A DNA stretch of 64,000 nt, taken from positions 186,001 to 250,000 of the forward strand of contig NZ_BMOC01000001.1 in assembly GCF_014646875.1 (NCBI RefSeq). Reading direction: 5' to 3'. Below the pieces are notes generated by a model. That model saw only the letters and a list, made by a program, of their open reading frames with translations, searched no databases and was not told the DNA's origin. Source of the stretch: Halobellus salinus. Its GTDB lineage: Archaea; Halobacteriota; Halobacteria; Halobacteriales; Haloferacaceae. Below are positions 43,001 to 52,642 of this stretch, in pieces (position 1 is the stretch's first letter; each line of letters begins with the position of its first letter). A program made the translations under genes and the position numbers.

Positions 43001-43310
43001 ATCTACATCTAATCAAGTATTAGTAATAAATTATCGCTTATGTGGTGATCCAAGCACGTCAAACTTGGTGTGAAGGGAGAGTAGTTGAGCCTTCCAGTGT
43101 ATCTCGAAGATACCCGCCCGCACATTAAGTAGACACACGCAAACACATATTTATGAAGGAATTGCCGACTGTACAGCACGTCGAAGCAGCCTTCTGTTCC
43201 ATACTGGTTCCTCATATTACCACGTGGAAAAGTCGGACCCGTACCATTCGACAACCGTATTGAGGAGACCAAACTCAGTACCTCACAAACTGGTTAGTTA
43301 GAACGTCTGC
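43001..43310. other. Spacer, no gene seen
   Basis: No supported gene. It contains the upstream region of the minus-strand GT gene and the start of an IS remnant. A weak minus-strand frame (43009-43272) has no recognisable domain. Confidence 0.4.
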
Positions 43311-44380
43311 TTGCTGAGGATGTGTCCAAGCACCAGCAGCAAGCAGACAGTGAAATCCACGAAGACCAGCTCCTTAATTTCCTCGTCAATCAGCTTAACG
43401 AGGAAGTTTCTCTCTCCCAATGCTGAAATCGATGCTGAGAACATCTACGAAGTCCTCGTCGGCGCGACCGCCGACGGGACCTCAGTCTCAACGCTGTGTG
43501 AGTCCAGTGAGGGCTCACCGCCTGCGAACACGATCCTCTACCATCTGCGAACAAAGTTCGAGCCGGAACGGCTCGAACGAGTCGATAACACGCTCCTCCG
43601 GCGAAATATCGTCGACCTGCTTCCCGAGCAGGTGGAGGTCTGCGCAGACTTCCACCTGCGGCCCTACTACGGTGACGAAGACGAGACAGACCCCCTCTAT
43701 CATTCCGAGGCAAGCGCGGAACCACCGCGTTCCACGCTTACCGCACTCTACGCGCGTGTGAAGAACAAGCGGTACACGCTGGCGGTGTCGCCGTCTTCAA
43801 GATAGCCCACCGCCAGCAGCGTCATCGTCGAGTTTCTTGGACTGCTTGACGACCTGGACACCGGAGTCAAGGCTACCTCAACGTGGATTCTACGATAGCA
43901 AGTGTCTCACGCTGTTGCAGGCGCACAACCACGCTTACGTGATGCCGATCATTCGGTGGGGAGATACCACTCAGCAGGAACTCGCGGAAGGATGGAGTCG
44001 CGTGATCAACCACGACCTGACGGAAACTCGACGGTCCACCTGTGACCGTCGAGTTTCCCGTCTACATCGACTGTACGTACCTGAATGGACGGTATGACGA
44101 GTACAGAGTGGCGCGTCACGGCTACGCCGCTGATGCACCGTTCATCGAGACACCACACCAGGCTCGATACCACTACTCGAAACGCTTCGGTATTGAGTCG
44201 AGCTATTGCTTGTCCGAGCAAGCGATAGCGACCACAACGAAGCGAGATCCGACGGTGAGACTGATCTACGTCGTGGTGAGTCTACTGTTGTAGAACGCGT
44301 GGCGGTATCTCCACTACGAATATATGGCGACGCCTCGCCACAACAGAACAGATGGCTCAGGTCACGCTAACTGGCGATGC
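43311..44380 (+). pseudogene. ISH-type (IS4/ISH3 superfamily) transposase remnant
   Basis: Frames together read NIYEVLVGATADGTSVSTLC, VEVCADFHLRPYYGDEDETD (first Asp), LTALYARVKNKRYTLAV, RGFYDSKCLTLLQAHNHAYV (second Asp), DCTYLNGRYDEYRVARHGYA and KRFGIESSYCLSEQAIATTT (Glu). Frame changes near 43800 and 44040 and a stop near 44291 inactivate it. It is related in plan to the ISH3 transposase but is not the same family as the 27998 copy. Confidence 0.75.
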
Positions 44381-44895
44381 TTTGTGAGGGACTGAAACTC
44401 AGCATTAAAACGACCAAGGTCCCGTCTGGGAAACCGTCAATACTGAGGCGTTCAAAGTTATACACATCAGAGCCTCCGATCTAACCTCTGTATATTACTG
44501 TCGATCAACAAACATTGAAGTGCTGTCACAGCGATGTAGTTGTGGTGGATAACTATAGTAGCGTTTGCAACTGATTACTCATCCGATCGCACGCCGTCGT
44601 GCGATCGAGTGAGTGAAGACTTGCAAACGCTATTATAGGCCCTTGACGATCTCAACCCCTAACTTCACATTAATGAACCGTGGAAAACAGTCATTGGCCG
44701 AAGTTGGTTCAGCACTCAAATACTGAATTGGACCTTCCACAGTCAATTCTGTACCATAGGACTTGGAAATAGTAGAATGCTGGGTCAAAGCTTTCGCCGC
44801 GTTCCACTACACATATATCATTCCGAGATAGCATCAATTATAAGTAGTGTGTTTCCCAGTTAATTTAAGTAATACTAGCTCAAAGCCTTGGAGAT
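44381..44895. other. IS debris and promoter region
   Basis: No intact gene. A hairpin-rich stretch near 44575-44630 is followed by an IS6-type C-terminal remnant at 44640-44830, and then AT-rich DNA that likely holds the promoter of the interrupted gene at 44896. Confidence 0.4.
44640..44830 (+). pseudogene. IS6-type transposase C-terminal remnant
   Basis: About 44776-44810 reads WVKAFAAFHYTYIIPR, closely matching at DNA level the inverted 29300-29335 segment of the IS6 remnant near 29.3 kb (GCTGGGTCAAAGC shared). Upstream text is degenerate. It is only debris of the element family. Confidence 0.5.
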
Positions 44896-45046
44896 ATGTA
44901 TGATATTAAAGATATAAAGAAAGCGTACCGTCGCCCAAGATTAATATTACGAGAATTAGTTAGACGTAAATCAGATGTGATGAATTCTATATTTGGCGGT
45001 AATTTTGGGGATTACATTATGGAACAGGATTGGGATAATCTAATTA

Positions 45047-46042
45047 CGCTCTTGCGAAGTAGATTGTTGATATCGAGAGCTGCGACTGAAAGTCGAAGAG
45101 GGCAAGGGCACCGCGCCAGCGGTGCCCGATATGTTCCCAGTAAGCCGGTTTGTGTCGGAATCGGCTGCAGCGGACCTGCTACGACAGGTTCGCTGGTGTG
45201 ATGGTGTCGAGTGCCCCCGCTGCCGTTCTGACCTGACGGTCAGAAACGGCAGCTATCGGGTGTATCAACGGTATCTGTGTAAGAATTGCGGTCGGACGTT
45301 CAATGATAAGACCGGGACGATCTTTGCTCACTCGAAGCTCTCGCTGAAAGAATGGTACTTTACGATCTACCTATTCTTACGGTTCAACACGAGCATTCGG
45401 CAAATCGAAGCGGAACTCGATCTCTCCTACAAAACAGTGAGGCGGCGCGTCGAGCGCTTCGCCAGAGCGCTCGACGCGCCTTCGATCACGCTGTCTGGCC
45501 CGGTCGAAATCGACGAAGTGTACGTCTCTGCTGGGCTCAAAGGCTGCGAGCGCGACCAAGCGTCGCGCTCGCGTGGGCTGTCCACGCGTGGGCGCGGAAC
45601 ATATGATGGTGACAAACCACCGGTGTTCACGCTGGTTGATCGTGGTTCGAACGAGCGGTACGTCGTGCCAGCGAAATCCGCGGATGAATCGACCATTCGA
45701 CTCCTGCTGGCGGACCGCCACCAGGAGTCGCTCACCGTCTATACGGACGGATTTCGAGCGTATGATCCGCTCGAAGAAGATGACGCATTCACCCGGAAAT
45801 ACGTCGTCCACAGTAACGGAGAATATGCTGACGACGACATCCACATCAACACCTGCGAGAGCCACGCGTCGCTGGCGCGACGGTGGATCTCGCCCCACCG
45901 AGGAGTATCAAAAACCAAGCTAACGCCGTATCTCAGAGCCTTTCAGCTCCGGCGCGAACTCTTCAGAAAACCAGGTGATGAAGCACTCAAACACGCTCTC
46001 AACGCCGCCCTCTGAAAATCAACAATGTGCTTCACAAGAGCG
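45047..46042 (+). mobile_element. IS1595-family element, copy 2, complete
   Basis: A 996-bp element with inverted ends CGCTCTTGCGAAG (45047) and CGCTCTTGTGAAG (inverted, to 46042) extending with mismatches over about 23 bp. A 9-bp target duplication ATCTAATTA lies at 45038-45046 and 46043-46051. It encodes an intact transposase and is probably active. Confidence 0.92.
45131..46015 (+). CDS. IS1595-family transposase
   Basis: 294 residues from ATG 45131. An N-terminal zinc ribbon (CPRCRSDLTVRNGSYRVYQR, CKNCGRTFND) is followed by SLKEWYFTIYLFLRFNTSIR and the ISXO2-like DDE core: VEIDEVYVSAGLKG, SLTVYTDGFRAYDPLE and HINTCESHASLARRWISPHR with the conserved N/H variant third residue. Intact, in contrast to copy 1. 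Confidence 0.9.
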   Translation: MFPVSRFVSESAAADLLRQVRWCDGVECPRCRSDLTVRNGSYRVYQRYLCKNCGRTFNDKTGTIFAHSKLSLKEWYFTIYLFLRFNTSIRQIEAELDLSYKTVRRRVERFARALDAPSITLSGPVEIDEVYVSAGLKGCERDQASRSRGLSTRGRGTYDGDKPPVFTLVDRGSNERYVVPAKSADESTIRLLLADRHQESLTVYTDGFRAYDPLEEDDAFTRKYVVHSNGEYADDDIHINTCESHASLARRWISPHRGVSKTKLTPYLRAFQLRRELFRKPGDEALKHALNAAL

Positions 46043-46908
46043 ATCTAATTATTCTTGACGCCTGCCGATATGATCTTTTTAAGTCAGCGAATATTCTCGA
46101 GGGGAAATTACAGCGTTTCCATTCTCGGGGATCACATACTGGAGAGTTTATTCAACAAAATTTTAAGAATGGATCATTCCGTGATGTTGTATATGTATCA
46201 TCCAATCCTAATCCAGCAAGCGAAGCCGATGCAGAATTTGCAGCAGTTGAAGAAGTTTGGAAAACGGGATGGGATGACGATCTTCACACTGTACCACCGA
46301 AAGAGATGGTAGATGAAACGATACGAGCAGAAGAAAGATATCCTAATAAGCGATTAATTAGTCATTTCTTGCAGCCACACTATCCTTGGATTGGCCCCAA
46401 AGGGCAGGAGTTTATGTCAAAGAATGGATATAGATCTCAGAACCGGGATGATCATATTTGGATACAGCTCGAGAATGGTAAACTGACAAAAGAGCAGATC
46501 TGGGAAGTGTATGAAGAAAATCTCCGTATAACACTTCCATATATCCGAGATTTATCGGATTCGCTCAGTGGAAAAACAGTTATTACATCAGATCACGGAA
46601 ATGCGTTCGGTGAATGGGAGGTATATGGCCATCCGCCGGGAGCCTATATTGACCCACTTGTTCAAGTACCATGGTTGGAGTTACCCTATGACAAGCGTAA
46701 GAAAATACGCACTACAGAGGAGGGTGTGAAATTTTCAGATGAGCAACTCCCAACGGAACAGTTACGGGACCCAGGTTACGTTGAGTAGATATACACCACA
46801 GTAGCGTCTTTCTTGGGCATCATATACTCTACACAAAAAATTGCTGACAATAGAGAGAAAAAATTCGATCACGAGCTGGAAATATAGGAAGATAAGACGG
46901 TCGAATAT

Positions 46909-48144
46909 ATGTACAACGGCAAATATAGATACAATATCTTGAGACGAATAAAGCGAGCATACAGACGAGGAGGTTACAAACAGATATTGAAAGGGATATT
47001 TCGAACAGGGGTACGGAACCTCACGCCGAATCATTATCCATTTAAACCAAGTAAAGTAATCAAAAGTCGAGACCTGTACGATAAAGACCGTCTATGGGAA
47101 TTACCGACGATTGATAATGATCAATTAGACAGATCTGAGAGCGCCCATCCATTTGGAAGAGAATATGAGGGAGAGAATTTTTTACAGTCATGCGAATATA
47201 CATACAGAGAAGATTTCGTATGTGAAATTGATAATATAAGGATAATTGGTCCAAATGGAGTCGGTATCACAAATACAGGTGAGTTTATTGCTGATTCAAT
47301 TACTATACCGCAAGAACCCGTCCGAATAGAAGAATCAGTGCGGCGCGCTTTCGTAAAATATCCACTCCTCACATTACAAACACTTAATGGGATCCATTCG
47401 CCATATTTCTCTGCAAGCCCCTCGCAGTCATTAGAGTATGCTTGCTTACTACATAGCAAGTGGAACAATTATTACCATTGGCTTATTGAACATCTTCCTA
47501 AGATTCGTGGAGTAAGACATTATGAAGCTCAAACAAGAAATAAACCAACACTAATCATACCAAATGATCCCCCTCCATATGTTCTTGAGAGTCTTAAAGT
47601 TCTAAATATTGACACTTCTGCTTGTGTTGAGTGGAATCCACCTGCGATAGATGTAGATACTTTGGTATTGCCCGCATATCCTGAGGCTACCCCCGAAAAC
47701 CTGCGATGGCTTAGAAGACACATCCAGGCTCCGCTCACCGAGGGCCAACATAAGTCACAGAAGCGCATTTATATTTCGCGTGGGAATGCTCAAAAAAGGA
47801 AAATAAGTAATGAAAATCAAATAGAGGATGTGCTTGATAAATTTGGGTTTAAGCGGGTACTCGCAGAAGATTTCGCCTTTACTCAACAGGTGAAATTATT
47901 TTCAAATGCAGAGGTAATACTCGGCCCCCACGGAGCTGGACTCACAAATATGATCTGGGCCAATAACGCAAAGATCATTGAATTACACAATAATTATATT
48001 CGAGATCATTACTATATTCTAGCAAATAATTTGGGACATAATTATCAACCAATCCAAGGTCGCAGTATAAAACCCGATGATATCAACTCTAATTTGATTA
48101 TTGACCCGTCTGAATTGCGCAGAACCTTATCGCGGATCGTTTAA
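46909..48144 (+). CDS. GT61-family glycosyltransferase
   Basis: 411 residues. LLHSKWNNYYHWLIEHLPKI, RGVRHYEAQTRNKPTLIIP and LFSNAEVILGPHGAGLTNMI are the family core, matching the 33576 gene at each point; the N-terminus (about 100 residues, basic) differs. Very AT-rich, consistent with lateral acquisition together with the interrupted AlkP gene upstream. Confidence 0.85.
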   Translation: MYNGKYRYNILRRIKRAYRRGGYKQILKGIFRTGVRNLTPNHYPFKPSKVIKSRDLYDKDRLWELPTIDNDQLDRSESAHPFGREYEGENFLQSCEYTYREDFVCEIDNIRIIGPNGVGITNTGEFIADSITIPQEPVRIEESVRRAFVKYPLLTLQTLNGIHSPYFSASPSQSLEYACLLHSKWNNYYHWLIEHLPKIRGVRHYEAQTRNKPTLIIPNDPPPYVLESLKVLNIDTSACVEWNPPAIDVDTLVLPAYPEATPENLRWLRRHIQAPLTEGQHKSQKRIYISRGNAQKRKISNENQIEDVLDKFGFKRVLAEDFAFTQQVKLFSNAEVILGPHGAGLTNMIWANNAKIIELHNNYIRDHYYILANNLGHNYQPIQGRSIKPDDINSNLIIDPSELRRTLSRIV

Positions 48145-48477
48145 TATAGTCTAACCCATCGTATTTACGCCAAGAAAGGTGTGTCAATCGATTCCTTCCC
48201 AATCTGCTCGTAGCCCAGTATGGAAGACAAAGTAGAAATGATTACTGCTTGTACAGGAAATTTCTATCATCGCTCTTGTGGAACAGATTGTTGGTGAGGT
48301 TTCTCCGGGGTGAGTCAACTCGGTCGATTCCGTCGTTCACCCAGGCTCTCTCCCGTTCTGGCAATCCCGATCAATGAACAAAGGTACAACAAAACCGCCC
48401 GACAGCTCGCCACCAACAATATTCTACCCAAGAGCGAAATCTGTAGTCGTTCTACTCTATTCGGCTCGTGATATATA
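48145..48477. other. Spacer with IS1595 end remnant
   Basis: No supported gene. A lone IS1595-like terminal repeat lies at 48271-48298. AT-rich sequence around 48465 (GATATATATTG) may be the promoter of the next gene. Confidence 0.45.
48271..48298. repeat. Solo IS1595-like terminal repeat
   Basis: CGCTCTTGTGGAACAGATTG at 48271 and the following TTGGT match the end of the IS1595 copies (CGCTCTTGTGAAG...ATTGTTGAT) with few changes. No transposase sequence follows, so this is an end left by a lost or deleted copy. Confidence 0.55.
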
Positions 48478-49605
48478 TTGTCAACAGTTAGCACGCAGAG
48501 GCAGACAGCAGGCGTACAGACAGCACAGACACCCGATGATGAGAGGCTTCATCGGCTCGCAGTAGAGGCAGGCAAATATCTCGGTTTAAATGTCAGTGAG
48601 CCACTCCAAATAGCGGAGCTATTCGCTCAAGGTGATGCAAACGGATACGACGAGAGCGATATTCGGGACTGGCTCGGAGCGGAGGAACTCGATGGAAGGA
48701 GCGAGATACCTGTCCCACCACAGGGCGACGTGTTGGGCGAGCTTTGGCGAGTCGAAGATTCTGCTACTGTAGCACCAACACCCTCCGACAAAATCGAGAG
48801 ATTCCGCGAGTGGTGCAAGGACAAACGCGATATGCGACGAGAGGAGTACGATGATGGAATCCACCAGCATCCTGTCGAACACGCATACACCTACAAGAGC
48901 GAACGACAGAAATCGGTTCGAGCCAAGGATGTGGAGCGGTACTTTCTCGATGCATACCCCACCCTCACGACAGTCCTACTGACCTACACTCGCCCTCGAA
49001 GCGAGGATGAGTCTATTGCCGAACACGCAGACAAGTTCTATCCTGAGTATCCCAACCAGACGAAGCGCCGAGAGTGCATCAAAGCGACGGGATACTGGGA
49101 GGAGTTTGCTGGTGTATCCCTCCTTGCGCCGAAGGACGTAGCACCAAAGCCTTGCGCCGAAACGACACACGCTCACGATATGATAGTGATTCCCACCTTC
49201 ATCTCGTCAGAGTGCTTCGACCCACTGCGAGAGGAGGGCGTCGATGTGTCGATACGGTATCACCGCTCTGACAAGGTGGAGGCTCCGTCCTCTGTCAATC
49301 GGCTTGACCTTGAGCAAGAGCGAGGAGCAACCACAGCCCTCGCGCAAGAAGTGGGCGCTAACCTACCTGTACTGAGTGCTATCGAGACGTTCCGCGATAC
49401 GGTGGAGATGGATGCATCCACCAACTCAGCGCGATATGAAGCCAAGCTCGACGCCACACACTGCCCTAAGTATGTCGAGCGATGGTGCGCTCATATGAGC
49501 TGTGGCAAGGATGGTGAACCTGACTCGAATGGGATACGGCGCTGGCGTCCACTCGGCAGATTCAGTGAGATAGCCGACTCGATGAAGGAGGAGCGAGACT
49601 ATTAG
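48478..49605 (+). CDS. Hypothetical protein, possible HUH replication protein
   Basis: 375 residues from a TTG start; the next in-frame ATG is more than 100 residues further on. Family uncertain. TTVLLTYTRPRSEDESIAEH resembles motif I of rolling-circle Rep proteins, and CAETTHAHDMIVIPTFISSE contains a His-x-His followed by hydrophobics as in the HUH motif. ARYEAKLDATHCPKYVERWC could carry the tyrosine motif. The central region is helical and charged. If correct, it would be a plasmid- or virus-type gene inside the glycan island. Confidence in the function is low. Confidence 0.5.
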   Translation: MSTVSTQRQTAGVQTAQTPDDERLHRLAVEAGKYLGLNVSEPLQIAELFAQGDANGYDESDIRDWLGAEELDGRSEIPVPPQGDVLGELWRVEDSATVAPTPSDKIERFREWCKDKRDMRREEYDDGIHQHPVEHAYTYKSERQKSVRAKDVERYFLDAYPTLTTVLLTYTRPRSEDESIAEHADKFYPEYPNQTKRRECIKATGYWEEFAGVSLLAPKDVAPKPCAETTHAHDMIVIPTFISSECFDPLREEGVDVSIRYHRSDKVEAPSSVNRLDLEQERGATTALAQEVGANLPVLSAIETFRDTVEMDASTNSARYEAKLDATHCPKYVERWCAHMSCGKDGEPDSNGIRRWRPLGRFSEIADSMKEERDY

Positions 49606-49919
49606 GTGGAGGGTGTTGGTGCTAAAGAATCATCAGCGCCGAGTAGGATGAATCTGAGTTGTGTGAGGTATCGAGCGAACAATAGGCAGGATAACACAAG
49701 TGGTGTGTGAGATGACCACACCTGCTGTCGTGAAGTTTGATGAAGGGACTCGGCCAGATAATCCTGGCCTCTAGGCAATCGGGTACATCGTAGGGACTGA
49801 CGACTGGACTGAGGAGGGGAGTGACAACATCGCAGAATTGACCAACAACCGCACCGGGTTGAGGACTATAGTTACAGTTTGTAAATACAAAGATTAGGAA
49901 CACAATATATTAACAAAAC
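49606..49919. other. Intergenic stretch, nothing recognised
   Basis: The 314 nt between the convergent genes show no supported coding region, tRNA or clear repeat. An AT-rich end near 49870-49919 may act as terminator for the sulfatase-like gene. Confidence 0.4.
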
Positions 49920-51368
49920 TTAATATTCTGAATTTATATATCCGAGTTGTTCCAATCGGTCGGTCACCTTCTCCGAAGCCCTCGCCTGTTTATTTTCTCC
50001 GGTGTGTGGCTCTAAACTATTGGTGAAATTTGACAATTCAGACGACAAATCGGCGTCGCCGAACACCTCACCTGTATCAGTACACCGTTCGACCGAGGAT
50101 GTAGAAGAATACAATTTTTGATGATGGTGAGTGTATTGTTTAATGTCATCATTGATATTGTCAACGTGTTTTTGAATTCCCTCCAACGGGACTCCAAATC
50201 GTTCAGTCAAGGCTATATCTTGTTCAAGCGTATCGTGCAGAGTTGGAGCATCCGTTTGAACCCCAGCACGGGAGAGTAGTGTCCCATACAAATTCTTTAG
50301 GCTGACTATTTCATTTATTTCAGTGGTAGTAGACTTCGGACCAGAAACAACGAGAGGGACTTGAACACAAGCGTCTTGCAGCGATACCGTATGACCAAGT
50401 ACCCCGTCTTCAGCAATAGCCTCTCCGTGGTCTGAGGTTAGAATAACTATTGTCTCATCGCGAATATCTGCCTCCTCAAGTGCCTGAAGTAATTCTCCTG
50501 CAAGTTTGTCTGCTCTATGTACATAACTTTCATAGAGCAATGTCAGCATCTCTTGTTCGCGGTCATCAAAGGTTAACTCCCCCGCTGCGTGTGGCCACTG
50601 GTTCTCCGAGACTGATGCAAGGTACTCCCACTCCTCATCAGACCCATAATCAGAGGGCTCAACACCGATTTCTCGGAGACGTGACTTACTGTATTCCCAA
50701 GGGGCGTGAGCCGACAGTATATTTACAAATGCGAAAAACGGGCGCTCAGACCTAGCTTTGGACGTGATGAACCGTTTCGCGTCTGGGACAATATAATCGT
50801 CCAGCTCCTTTCGTTCGTCAACGTTTTCAACGGTCCGTCCAAGCACTTTATTGAACCCAGCATAAAGGATATTTGAGCCTGTTTTCCGGTCTCCGAACAG
50901 CAGTTCTCGGACTCCCATCATCAGTAATGCTCGCTTTCCGGGATAGTCCTCCCGAAAAAGGACTTCATCAAGAGAGTGACCGTCATCAAATAGTTTCTTC
51001 CGCAACGAAAAGCTAGTAGTATTGAATCCCCTAGACATATTGAACGCGGCCGAAGTGAACAAATTCCCAGTGAAAATTCCGGTCCGGTATCCTTCTTCGG
51101 ATAACCGTTCAGCGAGCGTTATGTGTTCCTCAGGAAGCCACCGGCTTTCCGGTGTTGCGCCGTGTTCTGTTGCGTATTTTCCGGTGAACATTGAAGCGTG
51201 TGAGGAGAGTGACCAAGGGGTAGGAGCTATGGCGTTATGATAACCCTCACCTCGTTCCAATTCGGCCTCAATAATTGGCGTAATATCCCTATTTGCGAAA
51301 GTGGTTGATTTTGCACGCACTGTATCTAAAACGACGAAGAGGATATTCGGCCGCTGTGTCATAGACAT
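49920..51368 (-). CDS. AlkP/sulfatase-superfamily enzyme
   Basis: 482 residues. NILFVVLDTVRAKSTTFANR is the metal-binding start; TPWSLSSHASMFTGKYATEH holds the nucleophile Ser/Thr region without a Cys-type sulfatase signature; FAFVNILSAHAPWEYSKSRL and VILTSDHGEAIAEDGVLGHT supply the remaining metal ligands. The C-terminal 120 residues are helical and charged. It is related to the 18451 gene by family only. Confidence 0.85.
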   Translation of the reverse strand: MSMTQRPNILFVVLDTVRAKSTTFANRDITPIIEAELERGEGYHNAIAPTPWSLSSHASMFTGKYATEHGATPESRWLPEEHITLAERLSEEGYRTGIFTGNLFTSAAFNMSRGFNTTSFSLRKKLFDDGHSLDEVLFREDYPGKRALLMMGVRELLFGDRKTGSNILYAGFNKVLGRTVENVDERKELDDYIVPDAKRFITSKARSERPFFAFVNILSAHAPWEYSKSRLREIGVEPSDYGSDEEWEYLASVSENQWPHAAGELTFDDREQEMLTLLYESYVHRADKLAGELLQALEEADIRDETIVILTSDHGEAIAEDGVLGHTVSLQDACVQVPLVVSGPKSTTTEINEIVSLKNLYGTLLSRAGVQTDAPTLHDTLEQDIALTERFGVPLEGIQKHVDNINDDIKQYTHHHQKLYSSTSSVERCTDTGEVFGDADLSSELSNFTNSLEPHTGENKQARASEKVTDRLEQLGYINSEY

Positions 51369-51410
51369 TTCTTTTCACAGGGAATATATATAATTGGCTG
51401 ACGGGGGTGG

Positions 51411-52107
51411 GGTCGTGTTTAGTTTGGAGCATTGAGCCAGCCAGCAAATGCTTGGAGCCAATTTTCGGCAGTTTTAGGCTGTACGTGGCTGAAACAGTTG
51501 GAGAACGAGGACGTTCGACGCTTGAGCTCTCGAAAGATTCGTTCGATGGCATTCCGATTTCCATTCCGTTCAGTTTGAAATCGGAGCGATGCTCTGGCCA
51601 GGGCAGTTTGGAGGTGTTGAGCGCCATCGACGAGAAACACGGCGGATTCGACATCGTGTTTCTGGCGAAGTTCTCGGAGAAAGATCTCGGTTAATGCAGT
51701 CGTTGTCGTCGCAAACAGCCGCAGATGCAGCAGGTCGTTTGTGTCGGGATCAGCTGGAGCATACAGCCAGAACTGCTGATCGTTGATTCGAATCACCGTT
51801 TCGTCAACCGCAACGTGATTCGGGTTTCGACGCTCTGTGGGCTGTAGATTGGCTTTCTGGATCCAATCGTGGATTGCTTTGCGAGATCGCTCGACACCCA
51901 ACTCTTCGAGCACGGAGACGGTATTCGACAGCGATAGCCCCGCTAACTGCAGTTGAATACCGAGCTTCATCGCACGCTCGGGTGTCCGCTGTCGCTCCAC
52001 AAAACCCAAATCAATCCAATCAGTACATCCGGTGAGGCGGGCGATTTCTGCCATAGACCAGCAAGAAATCATTCCGCCTCACTCTTCATCCTTAACTAAA
52101 CACGACC
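51411..52107 (-). mobile_element. IS6-family element, copy B
   Basis: A 697-bp element with perfect 14-bp inverted ends GGTCGTGTTTAGTT (51411-51424 and 52094-52107). It carries an intact transposase. It has inserted into or brought about truncation of an ABC transporter gene at its right side. No direct repeat is seen at the two flanks. Confidence 0.85.
51419..52072 (-). CDS. IS6-family transposase
   Basis: 217 residues. HVAVDETVIRINDQQFWLYA, SAVFLVDGAQHLQTALARAS and NRNAIERIFRELKRRTSSFS contain the DDE residues. The product is clearly homologous to the copy A transposase (39749) but well diverged, so they are two species of IS6, not recent copies. Confidence 0.85.
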   Translation of the reverse strand: MISCWSMAEIARLTGCTDWIDLGFVERQRTPERAMKLGIQLQLAGLSLSNTVSVLEELGVERSRKAIHDWIQKANLQPTERRNPNHVAVDETVIRINDQQFWLYAPADPDTNDLLHLRLFATTTTALTEIFLRELRQKHDVESAVFLVDGAQHLQTALARASLRFQTERNGNRNAIERIFRELKRRTSSFSNCFSHVQPKTAENWLQAFAGWLNAPN

Positions 52108-52401
52108 TACCGAACGAACATCACCACTGTAACACCGACGACGACCGTGGCGAGAGAGAACGGAACATTCAGGATCTGATACGCCGACACGAACAGCCCC
52201 ATACACCCGTCGCATTCGTAGCTGGGTCCCCGCTGGCTTGGACGAGTTCGATCACGGGAAGGCGAAACCCAATCCAACAGCTTCAAGGCCCGCCGCAGTG
52301 ACGCCAAACACGATGATTAGCGCCGTGAGCTTTGGGTCAAATTCGGCCACCTCCCAGAGGGAGGCTATTTTGTCGCGCCGAGAAACGTTCGAATCAGACA
52401 T
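52108..52401 (-). pseudogene. Truncated ABC transporter N-terminus
   Basis: Frames read MSDSNVSRRDKIASLW, then LIIVFGVTAAGLEAVGLGF and LFVSAYQILNVPFSLATVVV then GVTVVMFVR, matching residues 1-100 of the transporter at 37811-39613 (MSDSQNATVTRREKINAL...LGIPFTLGFVVVGVAVVM). It has a frameshift and ends at the IS6 copy B boundary. So the island once held a second flippase-like transporter gene. Confidence 0.75.
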
Positions 52402-52642
52402 GGTGGAGAGTCAGTATGTCAGTTCACGTCGTGGCAAGCACATAAACGCATCCCACCGGTCATACGGTGAGAGCTATCATCATACACGGGCAGGAGACAC
52501 ATTCTTCGTGGTACTTCGCGGCGATATTCACTAGTAACTGAACAGGTGGTTCGGACTACTCGCCAGCGCTTCCCCGGGTAGTATGGCTCGAGACAACGTT
52601 CTCGCGGATGATGCGTGTTCCGTAACCCTATGAGCACCGCAG

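Larger units (their letters stand above)
44896..46788 (+). pseudogene. AlkP-superfamily gene split by IS1595
   Basis: The 5' part (44896-45046) encodes MYDIKDIKKAYRRPRLIL through MEQDWDNLI; the 3' part (46052-46788) continues ILDACRYDLFKSANILEG, SHFLQPHYPWIGPKGQEF and VITSDHGNAFGEWEVYGHPP. Removing the IS and one copy of the 9-bp repeat rejoins the frame as WDNLIILDACRYD, the usual start of haloarchaeal AlkP/sulfatase-like hydrolases. The restored protein would have about 296 residues. As it stands only the C-terminal part could be made, from a start inside the IS end. Confidence 0.9.

Noticed and set aside
27809-52107. Composite transposon formed by IS elements around the glycan genes
   Set aside because: The IS copies belong to different families with independent target duplications; no pair of identical elements flanks the whole island.
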